A stretch of 64,000 nucleotides of DNA from Dicaeum eximium (Eukaryota; Chordata; Aves; Passeriformes; Dicaeidae). The notes below the pieces were generated by a model. It was not told the origin of the DNA and did no database searches. It saw only the letters and a list, made by a program, of their open reading frames with translations. The DNA is taken from positions 1,147,697 to 1,211,696 of the forward strand of contig VWZP01009169.1 of assembly GCA_013396995.1 (NCBI GenBank), written 5' to 3'. This document shows positions 52,713-64,000 of this stretch, piece by piece; position 1 is the first letter of the stretch, and every line of letters starts with the position of its first letter. The translations under genes and the position numbers were made by a program.

Positions 52713-55700
52713 AAATTTCTCCCCTCTGCCTGTGTTCCTCTACCTGTAAGATAGGCTGAGCTTCAGAAGTCTTCCAGCTATCTCCTGCCAGCAGGCAAAG
52801 ATTTTCCTTTAGCAGCACCAAAGACCAAGAAAGCCTTTCTCCTCTGTGCTTGAGTCAAGCCTGCAAGCTTTTTGGAGATGTATCCTGCACTGCCTGCAAA
52901 AGCCATGCTTTTTCTGTCATGCTGAGAGTAGGGAGCCACTCTGGCTGGTTCTGTAGGGAAGACCCTTAGGTTTCCAACCAAACCACAAAAGATCTGACAC
53001 TTTGCTGCCTGCTAATTGAGACAAGATAAGCTTGCATCAGGGAGACCTGTTCCTGCTGACACTGTCATACCCAGAGGGTCTGCTCTGCTCGGGTGTTAAT
53101 TGTGTCTAGGAGCACTTCCAGCCTCCCTGTGTCACAGCTCGGGGAGAAACGATCTCTACCCTGGAAAGCTTTTACCTAATTAGAGAAGACAGATAGGCAG
53201 GGAGACAGAAAGAAGGAAGTGGCAAAAGCCTTGCCCAGAGCCACGTGTTGGGTGAGTCGTGGCAGCAGGACGTGCAGCCAGGTCTCATGATATTTGCACT
53301 ATGTATACACATCACCCTGTCCACCACAGGGATCAGGCACAGCATGGTACCAGAGCCATCCCAGGGTCCACCTTCCAGCCCACCCTTCCCCTGCACCCAC
53401 AGTCTGTGTGAGGGTACTTCCCTCTCCTGGCACAAACCCCAGCTTGGCAGGGAAAGCCTGGCTTGGCTGGGAGTATGGGTGGAAAGACAAGGAGGTAAGC
53501 CCTGGCCAGCCAGCAGCCCTCAAGAGCAGATGGAGGTTTTGGAGCATCATCTGCAGTGGGTGGTGACATCTGGGCAGATGAAGGGTATGTGGCCCTGGAG
53601 CCCAGGGCTCAAAGGTGGTGTAGCTGATACTGTTGATTAACACAGAGCCACAGGAGGGATGTGGTGAGCCTTTCCCATGTTTTGGTGGTGGGTCCCCTTC
53701 CCAGAGCAATCACAGAGCCTGGGGTCACCTCTCTGATGCTGTGGTATCTGATGCTGCATCAGTCACCAGAGAGAGAAGACCAGGGTCAGGCTCCACATGT
53801 GTCACTGGTTTCGTTGTACTCTGTCCCCAGCTAATGTGGAATTTGTCGTGGGTCACAGAGGCTGGATTGGCACCAGAACTGTTCCTTTGATACCTGCCCT
53901 GCCTTGAATGGCTCCAAAGTAGAATTAACTAGACTACCAGTGCTTCTCTGTATGCTGTGGGACACATTCTCATAGGTCAGCAAGACACCCCCAGCCCTGT
54001 CCTGATCTCACACTGGCCAAGGCTCTATCACATATCATCCAGTTTTTCTGCAGAGTTGGGATGTTTGAGTGACAGGACATGGAAAGAGACCAGTCCAGGC
54101 TAAGGCCATTCTTGATGAGATGTTTTATTCTTCTACCCATGATTATTTGGGGTACATCAAGATCTTTAGTTTAACATCCTGGAGGAACAGCTTATATCTT
54201 ACAGTGACTGCAAGTTCTTTAAACAGCAAGCCAAGGTCTTGCTAAGGAGGAGAAGGGCAGGAATGAGAAAAAATGACCCTGAACTGTGAGACACTGAGTG
54301 GAAAAAAGATGGTTATTTCAACTGTTTCAGCAGAGTTTCTTCTAGATATCAACAATCATTTGGGAGCTGCTTGCTGCTGCCCAGAGCCCAGACAATGGGA
54401 GAGGAGGTAAGTTAGAAATTATGTGTTTCCAGCAGGCTGGGAGGATCATGGCTACTAAACTTCATATTCAGCCTGATTTGCAAGCCATTTCAGTGTATGC
54501 ATGCTCACACATTATTGCCCACAGGACTCCTAGTGTGACTCTTTTGCCCTGTTCAGCAATTTCTGATGTTTGGGATCACCTGGCATTTGGCTCACGGGCT
54601 TTGTTCATTGAAGAAAGTCAGCTGGGGCAAGAAAAAAGGGATTTCACCTTTCTCCCTGATTAGATGAACCAGTCCAATGCAATTAAGCAGCTTAGCTTAA
54701 GGCAACAGAAGCCATTATTGCTGGGCTCCTCTGCTCTGCTTGAACTCTGTTATCCACACCAAAAATGTCAGAGGAAAAAAAATTCTCCTTCTGTGCCTGG
54801 CGTCTCCCTGGCGCTGGCTGAGTGGCAGGTGCATATCTGAGATACCTCGATGTGCAGCTATCTGATCACCTTCTCTCCCTACTTCAGGCTGTCTCATTTC
54901 AGGTGGGGTGGGAGTCAGCCTCACAAGAGTGCAAGAACACCTGGCCAGGTGTGACTCTCGGCGCTCTTTACGGAAAATCTCCTTGTTTTGGCAACCTTCC
55001 TCACTGTCAGGGACAGAGCTCATCTTGGCTGCTGAAGGCCCGGTGCAAAAGTCTCCACCTGCCCCTTAGGAAACAGCAAGGGTTAATCAGGGTTGATGAG
55101 AACTCATCTAAATTCTTTGTGCTTCTTCATCCTTCTTCTCCACTAGGCCTGCCCCAGAGGGGATGCCTGGAGAAGGCATGTAAAACATTACACTTTTGGG
55201 ATAATCCCGTGACTTTTTATCTGAGCCTGGTCTTGACGTGTACTGCTGGGTTGGGAGGGGGTTTGCAGACTGGCATAAATATTCCACGGATTATTCTCTT
55301 CCATTTATGAATATCCATGCTGCAATCTCGCTCCCTCTTATTTCAGAAAAAAATGTGTAACATTCAAAGAAAAAGAGACACACACAGAGATGCATTCACG
55401 TACATACATTCACACACACCTGTGCAATGCACTCCCTATACCCATCCCCAAACACAAATGGAGCTTGAAGGCCGGGTTTATTCACTCCTGGCCAAAACAC
55501 AGACCATGTCTTCCTTCACAGCTGGTCCCAGCTGATTTCCTATTTACCCAGATGTCACTAAGCATGGCTCTGCTACTCAGCCAGGTTTCCCAGTAATAGC
55601 TCACTGTGACTTTTTACATTCAGGCGCTGTTATCACCCATTCATGTATTAATAAAGACAACTAAGGGCCTGTGTTTAGAAAGAAATCTCTTTCCAGTGAA

Positions 55701-57255
55701 AATACCTCTAGTCTATCTTGCTGGTTAGAAAGTCTCAGTGTCCATTTGGCACAGCAAGGGTTATGGTCTGTAATTGCTTCCAGCGAAATAGCCTAAGAAG
55801 GTGTCCCAAGTTCTCCAAAAGGGATGTGGGCACTTCCATAGAACTTCAAACACTACTTTTGCTACTGGCTATAAAGTGTCCCTGCGAGAGATGTTGGCAT
55901 ATATCACAGAGCTGCAATGTGATGCTTAGGAGGACAGAACAGCAGAGCTTGAGGGACAGGGAACAGAGGCAGAGTCTGAGCCAGGAAAGGGTATGGAGGT
56001 CGGTGGAGGCAAATACACACCAACACAGACTCCTGTGGACATAACAGAACCTGCAGTTATGGACACACCTCTCTCTTTCTTCTGACAGATACAAGACTCA
56101 CACTGCACCCTGGGAGAAGACCAAGTGAGCCTCTGTAGAGGATTAGGTAGGAATATGAGCTCTTATTCTCACGACAGACCTCTGACTAGAATTGAAGATC
56201 TCATCCCTCTCCTTGAAGAGACTGCATGAGTTTTAAGAGCAAAACTGCAGCAAGGAGCAACAGAATTTGCTGCCAAATGGGTAGAGCTCCTCTGGAACGC
56301 CAGGAGAGCTGTCTGGTGGGATAGATAGCTGTCTGCAGGAGCAAAAGAGCATCACAAGCCTTCCCATCTTGTGTCTCACACATGAGGGCACTTAAAAGTT
56401 TCTTTCTCTGCCTGTGATACATGGTGAGAAAAAATAAAACACTTGCATTACATTCATGCTTCTGCCTGTGGGAGAAGAATGAGGAAAGGAGTCCCATAGG
56501 TAGATGTTAGTCAGACTGCCTCAGGTGCTACCAGGAGGTCTTCAGATCCACCACGATAGTTTGTGTAAGGAAGGGAGTAACTCCAAGTTTGTGTTACTGT
56601 GGGATGGGGGTCATGGCTGCTGGCATGGAGTCTGACATTTGGGGAAGAGTCATCAAAGCCTCAGAAGTGGGAGAAATGTCTGGTCCTATAAAAATGACAC
56701 ATGGATAGGGAAGAAAAAGCAGGGCCTCTTTTTATGAAAGGGTGTCAGGAGAGGGCTTATTTTTTCACTTTAGCAGGTAGCACATTATCCTGGGATGGAC
56801 AATGATGGTTTAATTTCTGAAGCTGCTTGTCCCTGTGCTCCTGCAGACACAAATATTCTCCCCAATACTTTTACAACACAGAGAGGAAAGTGACTTCATG
56901 GCATTCCTTTTCTGACTCTTTCTCTGACATGTGCTTTCTAAACATAGATCTAAAAATCAGAAAGCACCAGGAGAATTACGGGTTTCTACACCCTATTGTG
57001 CATTATAATAATTATAATTATTGTAAATACGGCCCAGACACTGTAATTTTCTGCTCTCCATTGGGCCTTTCTTTTTCATTTTGTTCTTCTTTTTATGACT
57101 GTTTTCTAAGAAAGTTTTCATATGTCACCTTATAGATGGGAAATGGCAGAGTCAGCTCTTAAAATAAAAGGAGAGGAGTGGCTTGGGGGGATGGAGAAAA
57201 TGATGAGAAGGGAGTGAGGAGAGGGAAATGTCATATAGTCTGTGGTGAGGGCACC
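52713..57255. other. Intergenic sequence
   Basis: No supported gene. Short open frames only. A small CA-rich stretch lies near 55376-55420. Confidence 0.55.
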
Positions 57256-57262
57256 AGTGGAG

Positions 57263-57345
57263 ACAATCAGGAGACCTAGTGCTGTACCTAACCTGTTGCC
57301 AACTTGCTGTGTGATTATGGGCTCCATCTTTGTACATATTTCTGG
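57263..57345 (+). repeat. MIR-like SINE fragment
   Basis: aatcaggagacctagtgctg and later aacttgctgtgtgattatgg match the 'caggagacctgggtt...acttgctgtgtgaccttggg' order of MIR-family elements. Confidence 0.5.
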
Positions 57346-57349
57346 TTGT

Positions 57350-57390
57350 GGAAGCCTTCTCTTATCTCTTATCTATCTCTTATCTCATTG
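57350..57390 (+). repeat. Short TCTTATC tandem repeat
   Basis: tcttatc recurs about four times with slight variation (tcttatctcttatctatctc, then ttatctc), immediately after the SINE fragment. Confidence 0.7.
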
Positions 57391-60300
57391 CCTGGCTCAG
57401 CAACTATTTGATCATAAATTTAGAGGTGCTGAGCACTTCTCACATGTAATGTCTGGTTTAAGTTATTGTAAGAAGGTATAGTAAAGATATTTGCCAGGTG
57501 GACAGGTGGAGTTTTTGCAGCATTGTTGAAGTACAGTCAGGAAAACCTGGTTTACATTTTGGATGGAGCCATACACTGTGGTACAGGCTCTGGGGCTGTG
57601 CCCAGTGAGTCTCCAGAGCAGAGAGGTGGCTGAGATGTGTCTTCTTGCACAGGCAGCTTGATCCTCTTCCTGTGGACATTAAGGCATGGAAAAGAACCAT
57701 GGAAACTGAGAATCAAGTGTATCCAGTATTTGTCCCACCAGGAAATCAGAATGTGACCAGGGTACAGACTTAGATGTGTAAAGCAGAAAATGCTCCTACA
57801 CCTCAGAGAACAGACACAAGTAATGCCACCTACAGTCAGGTGAGCAACGAGGAAAGGAAAGATGCGGCAACCAGCATCAGGAGAAGCAAAGTATCCAGAC
57901 ACCTTGGAGTCAGGAAAGAGAGTTTACGCTGAATTCAGACTGAATTTGAAGAGAAAATTAGAAAGAAAATGGTAAAATGTAGAATAAGATGGATAAGACC
58001 TCGGGGATATAGTGCAATGAACAGCAGGAAAACACCAAAAATATCTACGTGATGTAAAGAATAGGAAAGAAGAAGGCAGGCAAAGGAGAAATCACCCGGA
58101 ATGAGAATCACTGTTTTGAAATAATGAGCTGAGTTGAAACATCACCACCAAAAACACAGCAGAGATTCAGATTGAACAGCAATGATTTATCCAACTTTTA
58201 CTCAAACAGGAGCAACGCAGTTTTGAGAAGTCCCTCACTGAGAACTGGGACTTCTTCCTCTCCTCTGGTGAAGAGTCTTCACCGGAGACTTCTAAAGGAA
58301 ACTAAAGAGTAGAAAAAATGCACTCAGCCACACAACCAGGGGAACTTTGCTTTTACATAATTGTAAAGAAATTAAATGAGTCTTCCTGGGTGACTTTCTA
58401 CCAAAAGTGTAAGATTTAGAGTGTGGACTAGGGGTGTGAGAGATGTAGGTATTACTCTGCCAATGAAAAGGGAAGATCGCAGCCAGTGCAATCAGAATCT
58501 TGGCTTCTAATTCAAGGCTGGAGAAGTGATTGACTGTAGCCTGAAAGTGGGTTAGTAGAGTTTAATTTCTGCCTTTTCCACTGTCCTGCAGTAACCTACT
58601 GAATCACTCTCTTAGTACAGCAACTCCAATCAGTTGCTTCACAGAGGATTTCCTTGATGCTCAATTTTGCTGTTTGCAAATGCCCAGAAATCCGCTGCTG
58701 AAAGGAGGAACATTATCCCTTTGCTGTATGGGTCAAGAAGTTCTTACAAGAAGGTCTGTGTATTTGCCTCTGGCTGTCCATAAATACAGTGCTACTGCAG
58801 GCTATGCAATAGGCTGAGCACAGCCCTGTGCATTAAGAGGAATATTTGCTGTAGTATTTGGAAATAAGTCAAATCATCTGCTATCTGCATTTCTTACAAA
58901 TACCACAGATTCCTTACATTTGTGCCTCCACCATTCCAAGCTGTTGCTTTGACTTGCTAATAGGTCTCTGTTGTAAAATAAACCCATGTGAGCTTCTTTT
59001 TTTTTTTTTTTTTTATGGAGCTAACACTCAGATGTTACTTTGTGCCCAGAGAGACAGCAAGGACAGGGAGTCTGCTGGATTCCAGGAGGAAAGGTCTGCA
59101 GGGCTCCTGGAGGAAAAACTGCCAGACAGGTATTTATGAAAAGAAGGTGATCTGGTTGAATTCAAGACTGTATTACAAACTATGTGCTTATCTGGTATCA
59201 ATTGGCAGTTTCATTGAATTAATTGGAGCAATGCTGATTTATAACTACTGACAGTTCAGACAATTCTACATAAACAGCTCTAATGGAGCCCCTTTCAAGG
59301 CACCAGGAGTCTGTACCAAGAGATAAATCTTGAAGAGCTATAGGTCCTTGCCAACTGACTTCCAAACTCTGCTCTTCCTTGTCACTGTAAAGAATGTATG
59401 GAGCTTTCCTGATCCAGGTTCAGCCAAACCACTTTCCATTGCTCTCAGCTTTACTGATGCAACTCCTCCAGCCTGTGCTGAATCACTGATCACAATTAAA
59501 AACCAGCAGCAATCATAAAGAGATGGATATTCCCACAAGCAGCAGCATCAGGTGAGGGATAGTGTATGGAGCTAAGGTCATGTGCCAAATTCTAGTTTGA
59601 CCCATGGAAAAATATACACCAATGGAGTGGGATCACTGAGCCTTGTCCTCTCAACTTGGGATTGGCTGTCTTTCCAAGAGATAGGTGTTCACCCCAAAAC
59701 AAACCCCTGCTCAGCACTCATCAAGGCTTGTAGGAGAAAAGACTTAAAGAAAAGTTATGGCTAGTACTGAGCAGGTGTTAAGAAGAAAGCTGGATGAAAA
59801 GTACCTGAGGATCCCCGTGGGCATGCAGAGGTGAGGATTTAGCCCCTCAGACACCATCCAGCCCCTCAGACATTTAGCCCCCCAGACACCCCTCCACATC
59901 ACCTTCCCTGCAGTCCTGTCTGTGGTGCAGCAGCAGCACTCAGCAGCCATGTCCCCAGCAGTGGGTGGAGGGTGGTGGAGATGTTACCCACCACACAAGA
60001 CTGCCAGAGGGCTGTGTGGCATCTGCTGTACCTGCCTGGGCCCTGGGTGTTGGTGCTGCTGAGAGCACTCTCAAAGAGGAGAGCACGAGCATCTCCAGAA
60101 TAGGCAGCTGGCAGTTTAATTTCAGCAGGGGTAGGTACAAGGTAATGCAACATGAAAAATCAATTTAAGGTACTTATGTAACATGACAGGCCCTAAATTA
60201 TTTATTTCTTACTCAGGAAAACATCAAGGTCCTTTTCAGGCTCCTTAAGCAGTAGCAATCACAATAGCTAGCACTGAAAATGCTATATTATGATACCTTC

Positions 60301-61979
60301 GTATGAATTGAAATTATGTCTACATTTGAAACTATGTACTCAGATTTAGTCATTTTTCTGAAGGATATATCAGAAATAGATGTCTAAAGATAGTTGATAC
60401 AAATTATTAGAAGACCTAAAAGGATTTCACAAAGAAAAGTTTAGGACTATTAATTAGTGAGAGAGATGTGACATGGGAATGAAAAGAATATTGGCAGGGA
60501 GAAGGCACATAAGATCCTGGCATTTACTCTTTATTAAAATACCAGAATAAGAAAGAAAGAGATCATGACTTAAAATACCATACCTGAAATACTAATAAAG
60601 GAACACACTGCATTACACAGTATGTAAGCTGTGGAATTCGCTGTGTGAAAGCACGACTGGGGCCAAGAACTTGGGAAGATATTACTCTCACATTTTCCAT
60701 ACAGAAGCAATAAAAATATCATCCACCCCTACACCAGCTGGGCTAAAAACCTACATGGGATATAAATCTTCATCTTGCATGACAATAATTGCTGCGAGCT
60801 AGACGAGGAAGCCTATTGCATAACTGCCCACTACGAGGGTTTTACTACCTCCCATGAAGCGTGTGGTGCTGGCTGCTGGTGGAGATGTGCTGCTGGCAGG
60901 GATGCTGCCACTTCCCCTGGCCATCCCTCCTGTTTCCATACATTCTTTCCTCTGGAGCAGGTCCTTTACTTGTGCTGGTGACCCCTTGCAGCAGGGAGGG
61001 CTGTACTGGTGTGTGTGGCGTTGTTCTGGTGAGGTGGCTGAAACGAGACATGCCTCTGGCCTTGGGAGCTGGGAAAGCTGGGAGTCATTCCTCTGGCTCC
61101 CTGCAGGGACAAGCTCCTTGGGGAGGAGTCAGCTGCAGGGAAGATGCCCATCTGCTGCAGACATCAGCATTCCCTTGAGACAGAAAGTTCCAGGGTGAAT
61201 CACGGCTGCTGTGGCAGCCGCCACCAGAAAGCCCCAAACAGTTCCCTTAGGCAGCCAGCACCCAAACTGCAAACTGGTCTGGGGAGAAGGGCTGGAAGTC
61301 TGGCTTTAGCCCAAAATTTTGTACAGAGCTAGTGCAGAGAACCAAAGGTTCTGATGTTTGAAGCTGGTGCCACACCTGGAGTTAGGGGCAATAAATTTGT
61401 GGGCAGTCATCTCTGGAAAGGCCAATTCAAAATGTGAGTGCAGCAGGAAAGAGGTGCTGTCTCCTTGCCAAAAGATGCTTTATTACTCTTCATCTGCAGT
61501 ATGATCAGGTGCCAGTCAAGAATGGGACTCTGCTGCTCAGGGCAATGTTCACACAGAGCAGCAGATACGAATCTAACAGATGTGGCTATTTCAGTGTCGA
61601 GAAGTGAAGAGGAACCAGGGGAACACCAAGGCTTTGGGTTGTCCTAACGTGCCAAAAAATTGTCACATGAATTTCTTCTCAGCCCTTGCCCACTGACTTT
61701 CAGGGCAAGACCCTCAACTTTTCCATGTGAGGAGTAATTCTGAAAAATATTTGCAAATCAAATCAATTTTTTTTCTTAAAATATGGATCTTCATAGTGTT
61801 TCCAGTTTGGGGATTTTGGGGTTTACATTTTGTATTTCATTTGCATCCTGGAATTTCAAAGCATCTGGTAAAAATCCTAAGTCATTTCCTTTTTGTGTTT
61901 TAAAGAGATTGCTCCCTGTTTTAGGACAAAGTTTTAGTGCATGATATGACAAGAGATTTGAAGCCTTCTATTCTTCTAT
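57391..61979. other. Intergenic sequence
   Basis: No gene supported. Contains an 18-T run near 58997-59014 and AT-rich DNA at 60150-60750. It is otherwise unremarkable. Confidence 0.55.
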
Positions 61980-62212
61980 TTTTAAGCACAATTAAGGGCA
62001 ACTGTTATATAGTACTAATTAAAAAAATCTTATCTTTCTCTACAGATCAAAGTGACTTTTGTTTGTAATGAAAAAGTCTGACAAAAAGTCAAACACAAAA
62101 AGTGTCACACTGCTTCATCACAAAACAAACAGGAGACACTTTGATCTGTGAAAAAAAGATAAGGTGTTTTAATTAGTACTAAATAGCAGCTGTCCATCAT
62201 GATTTAAGAAAG
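61980..62212. repeat. Long imperfect palindrome (foldback element)
   Basis: 62001-62054 (ending ctacagatcaaagtg) pairs with 62137-62190 (starting cactttgatctgtg) at roughly 80% by eye. Both arms hold agtactaatt / aattagtact. Pairing continues inward: tttgtttgt...aatgaaaaagtctgac against gtcacactgcttcatcacaaaacaaac. It also continues outward past ttaagcac / gatttaag, leaving a very small loop near 62093-62100. This is the structure of a palindromic non-autonomous DNA element or a long-hairpin RNA source. No reading frame is present. Confidence 0.75.
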
Positions 62213-64000
62213 GAAATAAAACAGAAATATTTCAAGTCTTTCATATGGTGATGGCATGCTGGGTCTCTCATTAAGTTAAAAAGCATTACAATGAAAACTG
62301 CAATAAAATTTTGAATTTTTAAAATTTATGAATATGCATTTCTCAACCCAGAACAAAGAAGATGACCATATTGACATATTTTGCCAGGGAAATTTCCACT
62401 GATATTCATATCTGGTTATTAAAAACAATCAATTTAATATAAAAGTCTTTTAGGGCAAAAAGCTGTGTTCTAAAACATTCCAGCCTGCTCTGTCTGCAGA
62501 CACTGGTTTCAGGTGTAGCCATGCTGGGTGGGGTATGGAGGTAAACAACACAGTGCAGAAGCAGCTTCACCAAGGCGCTGCTGGCACATCTGCAGACAGG
62601 GACAGCGCAGCACTCCAAGCACATGTCACCTGGTCAGGTCACTCTGGCCTTACAGCTCGGCCCTTGGCACCCTCTTCACTGCACCATGAAGCCACATGCA
62701 CTCCTGGAGGTGCTGGGGGAAGGCAGATGAGCTGAGGTCTCACAGATAGTGCTGGCTGTTAGGAAGCAGCAACTAATACCAGTCTTCTCTTCAAGGAACA
62801 TGGAGCCCTCTCAAGGCAATCCTGCTGAGCTTTTTCATGTTCCTGGTCCAGGGCGAGTGTTTTGAAGCTGGCTGTGTCAAGTGTCGCCAAAAGCAATGCA
62901 AGTCTGCTCTTAGAAAAACAATGGTTATCTATCTAAATGTATTTCCACTGATTCTCCCCAGCTCTGTGTGTTGTGCCAACCTGGTGAAGGGAAACTCCTG
63001 TCCCAGGGAGCCCTACTGGCAGAGGGAACATAACCGGGAGGAGGATCCCATTGCTGCTAATGAGGTCAGTGTGATGGATGACCAGGCAGTGGGTGAGCAT
63101 GTCAGAGGGTCAGTCAGTGGTCTGAGCTATGGAGTCCATTTTGTTCTTCTCTTCCACTTTGCTTTCAACAGGCAGTGAATTTTGTACAGGTACCCCATGG
63201 AAAGGGTCCTCAAAACAACATCCTGTGATCTCAGGGGCGAGCAAACATCAGTCTCAGTCCAATTCTTGAACGTCAACTCTGCCCCTTGTTCCCGGATCAT
63301 TGGGAGCTGCTGGGCTCCTGTTTATCTCACCTTTGGTCCTGCTCTGTGTTTACAGTTAAGCTGTTCATTCAAGTGCCATATAAGTTTGTTAGGATTTGCT
63401 GAGAGAGCAAAGGTCTTCAAGCAGAAGATGAGGAGAGAGGAAAAACAGCCTCTGGCTGCCACGCTTCTCCAGGGCTTGCTTCAGAGATGTTACTCAAGAT
63501 GGGGTGGCAGCTAATAAGTACAAAAAAAGAGCAGTAGCGGTAAGTCGGCAAAATTTGGAGGCCTCTGAGACTCCCCTTTGTGGTTAGTTTGTGGTTGACT
63601 TCTCAGTGCCTTTATGATGGTGATGATGCATTCATTGCTGATTTTGCTCCTAGTATTTTATCAGGAATGGCTTTTATGGTTGCACTAAATTCTGAAATAC
63701 AGATGGGGTGACTGATTCTACTGCCTCACCCCAGCCCTTCACGTTTACAGTCTTCCATATTTGTGTTATATCTGTGGTAGATAATATAAATAAATAAAGT
63801 GTAATGGGGATAAAATATACCTTTTGCTTGCACCAAATTACACAATTAGGAAAAAAGATGAGCTTTAAGGCACATAAAGGCAGGTTTTCCCTCACTTGCT
63901 CATATTCTACAGTAGTGTAAGACATCCAAATTTAACATTTTAGTTCTTCAAGGAAGAAAACCTTGTCAGGCTGGGCCTTTTTGATAGGATCCTTGATATC
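62213..64000. other. Intergenic sequence to window end
   Basis: No gene recognised. AT-rich to about 62500, then mixed composition. Open frames of up to about 110 codons show no recognisable domain. Confidence 0.55.

Noticed and set aside
1..64000. CRISPR arrays, operons, phage or prokaryotic defence systems
   Set aside because: Spliced vertebrate gene structure, CpG islands and CR1/SINE debris show nuclear animal DNA. No spaced direct-repeat array or bacterial gene is present.

Overview
The window is a vertebrate nuclear locus carrying one complete protein-coding gene, VEGFA (vascular endothelial growth factor A), on the + strand. The organism is almost certainly a bird. The assembled protein is 216 residues: a 26-residue signal peptide plus 190, where human has 189 in the matching isoform. 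Exon 2 encodes an avian-type SKAAPALGDGERKPNE segment, and the flanks hold CR1-type LINE debris. I cannot name the species.

Layout: 1-14.1 kb is upstream intergenic DNA with a small orphan CpG island (about 2.93-3.24 kb, with a CTCF-like motif) and degraded ancient repeats. About 14.1-14.5 kb is a GC-rich promoter. Exon 1, with a roughly 1 kb 5' leader, ends at 15502. The coding exons are 15437-15502, 21205-21256, 26226-26422, 28125-28201, 28620-28652, 31356-31427, 32564-32695 and 34955-34976. All seven introns are GT-AG and all exon phases join cleanly (651 nt including the stop). The 3' UTR runs from 34977 to about 37540 and ends at an ATTAAA signal. From about 37.5 to 64 kb I see no recognisable gene, only degraded SINE/LINE copies, simple repeats, a CR1 tail at 52.6 kb and a long foldback palindrome at about 62 kb.

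How the parts work together: exons 1-2 supply secretion, exons 3-4 the cystine-knot receptor-binding core, exons 5-6 the basic matrix/heparin-binding segments, exon 7 the heparin/neuropilin domain, and exon 8 the C-terminal Arg tail. Skipping exon 6, exon 7 or both keeps frame and predicts mature forms of 190, 166, 146 and 122 residues. The leader has a frame open for at least 345 codons ahead of the AUG and two minimal uORFs; the second matches a uORF known in mammals. The 3' UTR carries AU-rich elements and UG/CA repeats, as expected for a tightly regulated mRNA.

The most interesting signals are regulatory. They are the conserved three-codon uORF, the in-frame open leader, a separate CpG island at exon 2 whose frame runs into exon 2, loss of the 8b acceptor, an early stop in the exon-6b-equivalent extension, a 78-codon open frame after the normal stop, and the 62 kb palindrome. 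I found no evidence of a wholly new biological system. Comparisons with human VEGFA are from memory and should be checked by alignment.
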